The position numbers were made by a program, and so were the translations under genes. Shown one piece after another: positions 6,283-22,995 of a stretch of DNA of 25,049 bases. Below the pieces are notes generated by a model. The model had not been told where the DNA came from and searched no databases. It saw nothing but the letters and a program-made list of their open reading frames with translations. The DNA lies in NCBI RefSeq assembly GCF_001039355.2, contig NW_019773659.1, forward strand, positions 220,758 through 245,806, given 5' to 3'. The stretch's first letter is position 1. Each line of letters starts with the position of its first letter. This DNA comes from Lingula anatina (Eukaryota; Brachiopoda; Lingulata; Lingulida; Lingulidae).

Positions 6283-9200
6283 ATGTCAGGGAAATGTTAT
6301 TCTTGTGCTACTGAATTTGGGATATTTAAGAAAGAGGTAAATGAGGTACAGAATTATATCCGAGGCTTTAGTACCATCATTTGACATTAAATTGATTAAA
6401 TTTCCACTGACTGGTTACAGGTATACAGATCTATAGTAAATAAGTTTGATTCCGTTAAGTAGCAGGACCGCTGGCACATGTGCTGATGTAGTAACTGTCT
6501 GTGGCAAATTAAAAATTGGAGGATTCTCTCTCAGTTTCTATGTCAAGTTTTCTCCGAGAGTACTTCTCACAAAAAAGTCAGATCTCGCAGAAATATGAAA
6601 TTTCCCCCTTATGCTTTTGATGTAAATTTCATATAAGGAAGATAGGAGTTGTGAGCTGACCGTGCTTGAGCGTTTGTTTTTTGGTTTTAACATATACATC
6701 TTAAGTAACTGAATAAACTGATAATTAGCATGGCATAAGGTGGGTTCTGCAAAAAACGCCCGGAGGTAAATAAGACACACTGATACATGAATATTTACAA
6801 TTACGCTTTAACTTCTTTAAAATTAACTGAGCTACATCAGATACATCCAGTGAATATATAAAAACTCAAACATAAGTTTATCTAGATGAGTATACCAGAG
6901 TCAGAAAAGTTTGATTTATTCTGTGAGTAGGCATTCCTTGATTTGTACGCAGAATCCAACCCTTTTTTACACTTTAGAAAAAAATGTTAATTTCATTGCT
7001 TAATTCCTTTGCAGCATGGGTGTAAGAACTGTGGATTTGGCTTCTGTAGTAAATGTGTGAGTAGTAAAATTGCAGTGCCAAAACGCAATAGTGAAGTGCA
7101 CCATGTGTGTCAGAAGTGTTATGACATTCTATCTGGGTAAGTTTCTCCAAAACTAAAATCAAATTCCTTTTTCTTTATCTAATTACAAAAACACCTAATC
7201 AGTGAATAATGTATTGTTGCTGTGAAATTTCAGTGTATGATTCACATAGGGTTAATATTTGTACTAAAAGTTATAATGTAAATTAATAACATTGACAAAG
7301 AGTGTCGAGCTAATCATAGTTTATGATTATAAATTTGTACTGAAAAGTGTGGCGTAAACCAATGATATTGACAAAGAGTGCAGAGCTAATTATAACAAAT
7401 CATCACCATTAAAAGGAAATTGAGTAAGAGTTTCCAGGACCAGAAGTCATGCATTTTATGTTGTGAAAACCAAAAAAATGTTTATATAAATGAATAATTC
7501 TTACAGTTTACTTTTAGCAAAAGACAGGAAGATACATATACATCTAAATACTCTCCCCCAGCTGCCTTCAAAAAGTAAGTCTTTATAAAGGTATTTTATC
7601 AGTACTTGTCAGTTAATTTAAAACTATAATTCCAGAAGCACTACAGTGAATAAACAGACTATTTTCATATATTTAAACCATTTCACAAATATATATAAAA
7701 TATATATTTATCAAAAATATATAATATATAACTTAATATACTGGTTGCGAATCATTTTTCTCAGCAAGGATATTCCAACTTGATATTTTAATTATTGTTA
7801 CATAATTTATACCATTTTGATGTTTGGATATTTAATATGTTTATAAATGTTAACACTGTTATAATCTCAGAAGGATGGCTGCACTAGATAATCCTGAGAC
7901 TGGCACCACACATTCTAGACCACAGTCAGCAGCTAAACCTGTGGCTTCAAGTAAATCTCACAAAGGCATGTCAAAAGAAGACATTGAAATTGCCAGGAGG
8001 TTGGAAAAACTAAGAGAAAAACCAAAAGATGGTAACTCCATCAACACAAATAATATTTTTTAATGAAAAAAGTAAATTTGTTAGCAGGATATGATGCATA
8101 CTTTTGGAATGAATGTTGAAAGTTGAATTTGTTTAGCTGTCTTAAATGTCAGTGAAAATGTGAGAGCTCATATTAATAGTTTATCAAAGTTTGACACTTG
8201 TTTTGGACTCATGGTAATTGGAAGTACAAATTTGAGTACTTTTTTTAGTACCTCCTGTACCTGATGAGCAGGCAGTTGCAGCAAGGTTAGCCAAACTAAG
8301 AGGACAGGATCCAAGTAATATGACAAAGGCTCCAAATACGAAGGTATAGTTGGTAGTCATTTATTTTTATCAACACCACAATGTTTGTTTTTACTATTAA
8401 ACAATACCATTTGGAAGCCCCCTTACTTTTAACTTCTGCAATTGACTGTTGGTTTTAAAATATAATGATGTTATCCACATAAAAATTATTCCAATCGATC
8501 TACAGTTCTATCAAGCACCAGATACAAGAACTGCAGCAAAACAAACAGAGGACTTGTTAGATGAGATTTGTGCTGAGATTGATCTTGACTCAAAATATCC
8601 TACTCCTGAACAAGATATACATAACAGACTCTTACAACTCCAACAACAACCAGGAAAGCAAAATGAAGAGTCAGGTAATATTCAGTTTAAAAATGTTGAA
8701 AATATTAAATTAAGCTGTATGACGCAGTTGTTTAATTTTATTTAAAATTATTCTGAATAGTTTATCATTTGTAATGTTGCCTTTCATGATAAAAAGATTT
8801 CCAAAACTTTCTACATAACCTAGATTAAAAGCATTAGTCTACTTCTTTGTTTTGCCTAGTTATGTTTTGATGTTTTTATTTAATTTTTGTTGTTTTATTT
8901 TTATTTTAAGTTGCCAAAAATTCAAGAAGCTCAAGTATGGGCCAGAATGATTTAAATAAACAAGACTCCATGCCAGAAAAACTATACAGAAAAAACATTA
9001 ATTTACCAATGGAAGAAGAAAACCAAACAAATTCTACTGAAAAAAATGACATCGATATCCAAGAAATGCAAAGGTTAGCAATATTTTTTGTATTCTCCTT
9101 ATCACAATATACAAAAGGGGTCCATATATTCTAGAATTATAGAATTGACTGTTCCACAAATAAAAGTAGCAATTATTATGTTATTGCCTTTCTCACCTTC

Positions 9201-9454
9201 ATGATATTTTAATAGACTAATAGCCGAGGCAGCTCATGAGTTAGAGCTAGATGCCCAAAAAGCCATAAAAGATTTAGAGAGGGATAAGGACATTCAAGAG
9301 AGACTTGCTCAGCTGAAGCGTGATAGAAAGAAAAATGAAAACAAAGAAAAAGAGAACAAGGAAGTCCTTGAAGGTGAGCTTTATAAGGAGTCGTGGATTT
9401 CAGTTACGTAGAAATAAATGTGATTCTAGGTCTGTTATGATATATATATATATA

Positions 9455-9497
<43 letters not shown>

Positions 9498-10971
9498 GGG
9501 CATGTTGAAAATGAAAAATGTTTGCATTTTGATGGGATATTGAGTTTTGCAGTTCTTTTACTGTTAGAATAGATGTACTGTATTTCACATCTTTTGTAAA
9601 ATGAACACACACACAGGCACTTCTTTTTTTATTAATTTTAGGTGCAACCTGTATAGTTTCTGGTGATGATAATGTTGAAAGCGAGGAGGATGAAGAAGAG
9701 AGTATCAAGAAAATCCTCAAAAAGGTGAGTCACATATTGTGTTTTTACAGTCCTTATGCAGAAAAAAGACTCTTGCTTTATTATGTGCTGGCAAAGAGAA
9801 AAATCAATATTGTGCTTAAAATATCATGACAGTGCAAAGGAAAAACGATTGTCCTTTTTTATTTTTAATTTACTTCGCTTCTTTCTTTTAGGCATTAGAA
9901 GAGAACAGATTGGATGATGAACTTGAAGAATCTGGTTACAAAGAATGCATTAAAGAAAGAACAAAAAGAAAAACAAAAACTGCAGTGAGTAAAATATTTT
10001 GATTAATTAAAGAGTTATGTTCACCGTCTGGAAATATTTAAGCATAGATTTTTTATAAAATTTGTTGTACTGTTTAGTGTAATTATCACATTTTTACTTA
10101 ATTTGCACTGTGATTAAAAAAATTAATATTGAAATGTTTCAGAAAGGTGAACAAAAGTATGGTTATAATGATGATGATGAGGAGGAGGAGGAGGAGGATT
10201 CAGATGACTTACCATGGTGCTGTATTTGCAATGCTGATGCCAGTTTAAGGTGCTATGGTTGTGATGGAGATCTCTACTGTGATAGGTGCTTTAAGTAAGT
10301 GGGCTCATTAATCAGCATTTGCTCTTTATTAATCAGGCAACATACAGGCTAGTGGGTGTCTTTCGTTTTTATTGTATAATTGAAAACTGAGGTTTTCATG
10401 CCCATTGTTAAGAAGTTAAATTCCCAAACTGGTGTAGTTGTCCAAACATCTCAAATATTTACGAATATTAAATTCAACATTATTTGTTCACAGTACAAAA
10501 GTATGATTCTTTAAATATTTAATAAGGGTTTTACACAGAAATTTGACATGACTGGGACTAAATGTGTTAGTATTTGACAAACAATTTTCATTAAATGTCC
10601 TATTTAGAATTTTTGAGAGTGGTGAAGTAGTAAAACTTAAAAATGTCCTTGTTTAGAATTTGAACTTGTGTGGAATTATGATAAATTAATTAACATTGCT
10701 TGATATGTTGCAGTATTTGATAACACTGTTCACATTGGTGTGCTGCTTTTCAAGGTTAAAAATGGATAATTATTTTGACTTAATGAAAATGACAATTTTT
10801 GTGTAAGATATTATATACAATCATTAAACATTTCCAGCTCAACTGAGCTTTTATATCTTGATGATGTTCAATTTCAGGGAAGGCCATGACACATTTGCAA
10901 TGACAGACCACAAGCCAACTAAGTTTAAACCCAAGAAAAAGACTGAACAACAAGAAATTGAAGAGTTATAA
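6283..10971 (+). CDS. ZFYVE19: Abscission/NoCut checkpoint regulator (ZFYVE19/ANCHR), 12 exons
   Basis: The exons are 6283-6336, 7015-7136, 7518-7574, 7871-8031, 8249-8343, 8506-8674, 8911-9073, 9216-9373, 9642-9724, 9892-9984, 10143-10294 and 10878-10971. They sum to 1401 nt, giving 466 aa (human about 471), all with GT-AG borders and matching phases. Residues 5-53 form a FYVE-type zinc finger with eight cysteines in CxxC pairs (C5/C8, C21/C24, C29/C32, C50/C53). Three R-L-x-x-L-[RK]-like motifs ([30 protein letters not shown]) resemble MIT-interacting motifs. A charged helical stretch covers about 275-325 and an acidic run lies near 394-405. A C-terminal B-box-like cysteine cluster starts [15 protein letters not shown]. 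The human protein holds VPS4 at the midbody with CHMP4C to delay abscission when chromatin is trapped. A polyadenylation signal lies at 11040. Function here is inferred from the family. Confidence 0.95.
9436..9495. repeat. (AT)n then (ATT)n microsatellite in ZFYVE19 intron 8
   Basis: A TA dinucleotide run passes directly into about 14 ATT units. It lies between exons 8 and 9 and generates poly-Ile and poly-Asn open frames that are not genes. Confidence 0.9.
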
Positions 10972-11039
10972 AATCTGATGAACTGTCTCTATCTCTTAGT
11001 ATTGCTGTTGGTTTCACATTAAACAAGCAAATGAAATAT

Positions 11040-11045
11040 AATAAA
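11040..11045 (+). terminator. Putative polyadenylation signal of ZFYVE19
   Basis: AATAAA lies 69 bp after the ZFYVE19 stop codon. It is the first canonical signal downstream and implies a short 3' UTR. Confidence 0.55.
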
Positions 11046-11644
11046 AACATGATTGTTATTATGAGTATCCAAAGGTATAATTTGGCAAGTGGGTCTAAGA
11101 GGTTCAGCTTGCTTTTATTTCATTTGTAACTAGTTGATTCTTGGTCTTTGTGAAACAGGATGAGGAATATTTGTATTTATTCAGTGTAAGAGTACATGCG
11201 TACATGTACAGAAATTGACGAAGGATATGTAATCCAATAGATTCAGACATAGTCTGGGATTATAATTGTCATTCATACCCATTCTGCTGTCAATTAGTAA
11301 CTATAGACTGTTCAATGTACTATTACCTTTTTTGATAATTATTAGGTATGAATGCTATAATGGCAAAGACAAACAAATCCCCTAGTCCTGGATATAAATA
11401 CAAATGTAAATATTTACATTTTGTAATGTTCATAAACTTAAAGAGTTTTTCCAAGATTCTCCAAAGAAACCGGCTTTCTTCTGTAATGTGTTAAACATAT
11501 GACATGCTTTGCATATAAATTCATCAATTAAAATTATTTTAGAAATCTAATCATTGTTCTCTCTTGACTTTACAGTTTGACTTTTTGTTAAAGTTCATTG
11601 AACATAATGTCTTGGCAAAAGTCATTCATGTTTAAAAATGACAA
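11046..11644. other. Intergenic stretch between convergent ZFYVE19 and ABCG8
   Basis: No gene is seen. On the minus strand, AATAAA occurs near 11181-11176 and 11119-11114 and could end the ABCG8 transcript, implying a 3' UTR of about 450-550 nt. Confidence 0.5.
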
Positions 11645-16732
<5,088 letters not shown>

Positions 16733-16737
16733 CTGGG

Positions 16738-17941
16738 CTGTAATAGTTTAAATAATATAATTTAGACTCACTTAAATAACGACAACGATCTTATGATACC
16801 GACTTCCCCTACATACATGTACGAGTTGTAAATAGCAAATAAATGAACATGGGTTTTACTTTGGGCGGCACCACACGGGCACTCACTCATTCCATTTAGG
16901 ATGCAAAAGTTAACAATGCAGCCTGTCACTGACTATCTTCATATACATGTACTCCCCTTACCGTTTTGAACGCGACATTCTTCAAAACCGCCTCAAACCA
17001 ATTCACGGCCTAACCTCGATAGTCAAGACAACAGGTTTCCACGTCGGGTAAAGTCTACATCCTACTCCTGATCCGTCTATCGAAGACATAGGATCACGTG
17101 CAGCAAGATATTTACGAGTTTAATAATGCCGTCCAAGTGATATCTCCCCCGCCGCCAAGAGCATCATAAACAAAGATTAGAATGTACTAATCGCCAGTGC
17201 ACATATCTATTATGTCGGTCAAATGGTCAAAACATCACCGACATGGTTATTGTTCTGGAAATATTGACACATGCTGTTTTACGAAAATAGTGCAGATGAA
17301 CTGCAAATGAGTCTTGTGAGGGTTATGCAGAATAGTGGCCATATTACAGTGACCAAGTCTGTTAAAAACACCCAAAGATCGAAAGATGGGAAAGGGAGTG
17401 TGTAATTTTTCTTCCCAGATGCGCTTGATTATGAAGAACGCGGAAGCTGTCATAGACATATATCGTTATGTATGAATAAGTACCAGTTCGATGCATCGGT
17501 AATACATTCCCAATACATTCCCCAATAGGCAATAGGCCTACACTGACGATTGTAAATATGTGAAATACAAATAACTAAGCATAACGAGATTTTGTAAAGC
17601 AATAATTGATAAGCGTGCGTACATACGCACTCACATAGGTACTGAAAATTATCACCGATAAAGATAATAACAAAACAGCTCTTAACCTGATATGCCAGCT
17701 ACAATGCGTTACAGCCGTCTGGATTTTACTGAGCATGTGACACAAGTGAAAGATTCTATATATTGACCCGGGCCAATGCAGGTGAACAATACAGCAACAA
17801 TACCACCTTCAGCAAAGATCCAGCCTTTCATAACATCATTTTTTAGTTTCGTATTCGGTAGATGCAGTCAAACGTTCATTCAATAGGAAAACGTAAGGTT
17901 TTACGTAAGGAAAACGTATAGTTCAGTGGAAGTTGTGAAGG
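16738..17941. promoter_or_regulatory. Shared ABCG8/ABCG5 head-to-head intergenic region
   Basis: About 1.2 kb separates the two start codons, so this region must hold both promoters and any non-coding first exon of ABCG8. Visible candidates are a nuclear-receptor-like direct repeat CGGTCA-AA-TGGTCA (17216-17229, DR2 spacing), an E-box CACGTG (17095-17100), a PAR-bZIP-type palindrome TTACGTAA (17901-17908) within a short tandem repeat of ACGTAAGG, and TATATATT at 17757-17764, a possible TATA box for ABCG5. In mammals the equivalent region responds to HNF4A and LRH-1; whether these motifs act here is not shown. Confidence 0.5.
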
Positions 17942-20900
17942 ATGACGAGCACACCTGTGGTGTCGGAAACTTCGCCGCTTCTCCCTTCCCATGAGAACAA
18001 GAGAGGGTCTTACTCGCCAGGCTCGTCGAGGCAAATCTCCAACTCCTACCGTTGTTACACCCCGGCAGATTTACAAACTCCGTTTACTCTGTGCCTGGAG
18101 GGCGTTAGCTACAGCGTGAAGGAGGATCGTGGACCATGGTGGAAGAACACGCTGTTGGGAGTTCGCCGAACCAAAGAAATTCTAAAGGACGTTCGTTTAA
18201 TTGCCAGGAGTGGACAACTGACGGCAATTCTTGGAAACTCTGGTATGGGGCTTTAAAAGTAATATGTTCTGCTAAGATAAGAGAACTGTACAATATGGAT
18301 ATTGGGAACACACTGGATTTCTTTCTTTCCCTTTCTGAATAAACTCCAGGCGGTTAAGTTGACATTGGGCATGCATGAAGAACTATCCAAAACGGAATCG
18401 AAATCCGATTTATTGAAGTACTTTTTGTTAATATTTGGTTTTCTATGCTAATGAATTTTGTATTATAATTTTTAAATTGTCTACGTATAAATGACGCACT
18501 GGATTCGGGATAACTTTGGACAAAAATTTTACTATAAAAGAATGAGAATGAAATAATGTGCTTTAATTCTAGGTTCCGGGAAAACTTCTTTGTTAGACGT
18601 AATCTGCAATCGCATGGGGAGCAATGGCAAGCTACAAGGACTGGTGTGGGGGACGCCTGGTTTAATAGAATCTGCAGGATATGTCATACAGGCCGACAGA
18701 CTCATGGACAACCTCACAGTCAAAGAAACACTGACTTATACAGCAAAACTGAAATTTGTCGGGAAATCTTCAAAAAATTTGAAGGAAAGAGTACGTAATT
18801 TGCCTTTTGGCACAAAACTAGGACATGCCATGTATTGTTATATTGTTCTTCAATTTCAGGGATTACTTAAACCCATTTTATGAAAGAGAACAGGGTTGTT
18901 ACATGAGGCGATACAAAGACAAAAAGATATCCTAGATTGATTGAGTTATTTCAAGCACAAAGAAGAAATACTTGTCAGATGCGTATGCACAATACTCATC
19001 ATGAATTTTATCTATTATGTCATATGCGGTTTTAGGTGGAAGCCGTTATATCTGAGATGGGTCTTAGACCAGTGCGGAACACAAGGATTGGTGGCATGGT
19101 GGAGAGAGGAATATCTGGAGGGGAGAAAAGAAGAGTGACAATTGCAATACAACTACTGCAAAACCCACGTAAGAATTTGCTTTCATGCAATCAAGGCGAA
19201 TTCGAGGAATTGAAATATAGTATTTTACTACATATACATTTCAATAGCCATAAGCTATAAAATGAAAGAAAGCCTTATTGTCAATCTCTCGGTGTGCAAA
19301 ACAATTTCTACAATATACTAATCGATTGAATTATAAATAGACTAACTTCATAACTCCAATCAAATCGCAAAGCAGTTAAGTTTACAAGTACTTAAAACCT
19401 AAAATGTTTTTCTTTTTCTTATTTTAAAAGAGATGCTACTTTTAGACGAACCCACAACTGGCCTGGATAGTTTCACCGCACATTATTTGGTACAAACATT
19501 GGCTGAGCTGGCACAGAGAAACAAAATCGTTCTCTGTACAATCCACCAACCTCGCTCAGAACTGTATAAGACTTTTGACCAAGTTGGGATTATGTCTCGA
19601 GGTGAAATGATATATTTTGGGAAGGCGACAGAAATGGTGCCCTATTTTAGCAGACTTGGATACCCCTGTCCAACATTCGCCAATCCACTGGACCACTACG
19701 GTATGTGCAGGTGTCGACACATGAGCGAGATGGCATCACGCAAACAAAACCGTGATACAGTATTCATGTAGATGCATACATCGTAAAAAAATCAGTCAAT
19801 GTTTAATTGATTAATAAATAAGAAAAAATGGTTGAAGGAGTTTGCGGTACATAATCTTATATAACTCTATTGGTATTTGACTTTGTTTGGTACACTGCCA
19901 ATATATATTTAAAGCGTTTTATAAACTAATTTATCTTTTTTATTTCTTATTACAGTTGATTTATCAAGTATTGACACGAGAAGTGCCGATAAAGAAAAAG
20001 AATCCGACGAACGGGTTAATTATCTGCGAGCCAACTTATTGCAGTCTCCGCACTATATATCGATGCTTGGTGAAATCACAGAAGCTATGGAAGCCGACGA
20101 TCATGGAGGGGAAAGGGTTTGCGTCTCATGGATGTGGAATTCAAATAATATGCTAAGATTTTTTGTGTCCCTTTTCATACTTGTAAGGTATGTGAAGTGT
20201 TGCCGTTGCACATGGGGCCCCATGTAACATATAGATATTTTAAAATCAAATCACTGACCCAGGAAATGTAGAAATACATGTAGTTCGTCTTCTATTCCAA
20301 AAGAAGATATTTGTTACGAAAGATATCCAGCCTGCCCGTCTACGGATAAACTTGAATATTGAATATTGCATACCCAACGTTTTGAAGGGCATAACACTTC
20401 TAACATGTATAAAAAGAACAATCGTTAGGTGTTTTAAATATGTTCGCAGTTAGGGCCTTGTGTTTTTCTGGAAATATTTCGTTCATTTTACAGGAGGTCA
20501 TTAGTAAACTTGTACAGAAACCGAAGTGCATTTTTCTTACGCATCTTCACGCAGTCCGTATTCGCTGGCATGATTTGCCTGTTCCTTGGAAAACTCCAGC
20601 ACAATCAACAAAGTATTCAGGACCGAATAGGTTTATTATACCAAACTGTAGCCGTGCCACCATTTTCTGCGATGCTTCACACCATTGAAGAATGTACGTA
20701 TCGCTCTGGAGCTCAACATTTCATTTAAAAGACACATGCTTAGAAATTAAGTAACTGTAACTGTACATCCGAAGTCGAGGGCCTTTAAATGGGATATTTT
20801 GACTATATGAATTTTTGTTAAAGGATTTTTAAACTCTAAATTTGTTAAAACTCTAAATTTGTTGACAGACTGACACTGTAACCATTCCTTGATCAATATT

Positions 20901-22815
20901 GTTTTTGCAGTTCCAAGCTTACGGGACCTATATTACCGAGAATCCAGGGATGGTCTTTATGTCTTACCAGCGTTCCTGTTATCTTTTTGCCTTTACACCC
21001 TGCCTTTTAGCATTTTAAGCTCAATTTTGTACAGCACCCTTACGTATTGGTAAGTCAAGTCTGGGTTATACAACTTCTTTCCCGTGATACTACCTGTAAG
21101 GCTACGTCTGTTATGACATCGATAAAGCATGTGTAACATGAAACTCACGGTTGCTAACATGACAGTACTCAAAATGCGTTGATCTGTTGTCTAACATGTT
21201 ATCAACAATAAAATAATTCATGTAAACAATGGGAGTCTGTTCTAAATAATGCAAAGAATGCGCGTAAATGCGTAGACTAGTGTTGTCAGTTCTGGGACCT
21301 TTTCCTAATATTATTGATACTGAAAATATTTTGATATCCGCTCAATGATATCAATCACTTAAAAGATAACGTATAAAGCGTTTAGCATATAAAATATTAT
21401 GTTATGGCCAGGCATTTATCAAATTTCAATACTAGTTTTCGTTTAGTTTTTAAAGTGAGTGGGGTTTCCCTCCTGAAGGACAGTTTTCTGAGTATACAAG
21501 ATTTTCGGTCATTCACCGTTTATCATTTCCATAAAATCATAAAATCCATATTTGTCGAGATCAATGTTCATCATGGCGGCAGTTTAGGTCCAATTAGCAG
21601 GTTCATTATTTTACCTTACCCACGTAATATTAAAATATTTGACCAATTATAGAAGCAATGTTAACACTATTTACATTTAGGGTATGTGGCTTACAGCCGG
21701 ATCCAAAACTGTACGCTATGCATGCAGCCACAGTGTTCTTCCTCCACTACAGTGGCGAGATCATGACGGTCATCCTACTGGGCATGATGCAAAATCCAAG
21801 AGTAGCAAGCAGCATCGTAGCACTTATTTTAACAATATCTGGTCTCATAGCTCCAGGCTTTCTCAGGCAGGTTACCTAGGCAGTCTTTTTATGCACTCTG
21901 TTGAACAGAAACTTATTAAGCCATTTTACACACTTAATTATTACCATTTAGATGTTAATTTGCATGAATATAATTGTAACAACTAATCATTATTATCTTC
22001 TCTTCATTTAGTCCTTCTCACTCCTTTTAATAATAATAAGACTAGTGTATTAGTCATTTTTTAAAATATTTTTATCAATTTAAAGTTGTTTTAAGTATAC
22101 ATGGTCTCAGCTATTATAAATAACATGATAATTAATTTATTTGACAATTTCACATCCAACAGGACTGTCAGCAGCATGCCCGAGATTATCCAGTGGCTTT
22201 CCTGGGCATCACCATACAAATATGCTGGTGAAATATTCGTAGCTAATGAATTTAATAATCTCACACTGCATTGTGGTTCAGGTAGGTCATGATTTTCTAC
22301 ACCTTAACTCTACCCATTTTAAAAACGAACAGTTAGATTTAGTAGTTTGGTAAATTCATATTTAAAGTATGAAGTTAATTGTTATGTTCAATACCTTGTG
22401 TCCTATAAGAAAACTGATGAATCAGAATCAAAGCTTTGCTCTTCACCACTTCATAAACACACCAATAATTATCCTTGAAATAACATGTTTACAGCCAGAT
22501 AATGTACCTGACCACACTTGTTCACACTTTAGCAACACCATGAACATGAATTCTTAGGCCTGCATATTCTTGTCAACATTCAATCTAGATTTGTTAATTC
22601 ATTAACTCAAAACTTTGCATTTTAAAAATGTAATGTGTTGCATTTCAGATCCTGTGCTATGTTTGAGGAATGGCAGTCTGTATATAACTTTATTCTATCC
22701 TGGCGCACTGGACCACATGACAAGGAACTTTGCAGCACTTGGTGGATTTATTTTTGGTTTCATTGTCATTGCCATGGTCATATTTAAGATTTTTGGCATC
22801 AAGCAATTACATTAA
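17942..22815 (+). CDS. ABCG5: ATP-binding cassette half-transporter ABCG5 (sterolin-1), 10 exons
   Basis: The exons are 17942-18242, 18573-18790, 19036-19168, 19431-19700, 19956-20187, 20494-20693, 20911-21049, 21681-21866, 22163-22281 and 22649-22815. They sum to 1965 nt, 654 aa (human 651). A TGA in frame two codons before the ATG fixes the start. The NBD carries Walker A GNSGSGKTS (K104), Q-loop region YVIQADRLMDNLTVKET, signature ISGGE (199-203), Walker B MLLLDEP (D223/E224) and H256 in IHQPR. ABCG5 assignment rests on SYSV...PWW near the start, RESRDGLY, GLLYQ, LLGMMQNP and VANEF. Six membrane segments are expected after about residue 390. The intron after exon 8 uses a GC donor (AG/GCAGGT); this is the only phase that joins PGFLR to TVSSMPE. 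An acidic dileucine motif ETSPLL lies at residues 9-14. It should pair with ABCG8 to export sterols. Human ABCG5 has a degenerate signature, but this one is canonical. Confidence 0.96.
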
Positions 22816-22995
22816 ATGCAAACTGTCATCAAATGTCTCTCTGCACCAGCTTGACTGAGGTTTTCTGACAAAAATTCAGCATAAAGTTTAAATTATTCTG
22901 TTCCAGTTTTCTACAAGATGTTGACATTGGACTCTTATAATCAAGGCAATTATGGCTTTATCTTAAGCACAGTTTCCAATGTTGTCACCGAGGTG
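22816..22995. other. 180-bp gap between convergent ABCG5 and FCF1
   Basis: There is no gene. The nearest plus-strand AATAAA (23245-23250) lies inside the last FCF1 intron. A minus-strand AATAAA for FCF1 lies inside the last coding exon of ABCG5 (about 22746-22751). The two transcripts may therefore overlap at their 3' ends. Confidence 0.5.

Noticed and set aside
9320-9720. Poly-Ile and poly-Asn open frames
   Set aside because: They come from the (AT)n/(ATT)n microsatellite in ZFYVE19 intron 8.
17247-17459. 70-codon minus-strand frame upstream of ABCG8, considered as its first coding exon
   Set aside because: It has no donor in the phase needed for the next exon and no resemblance to ABCG8 N-termini.
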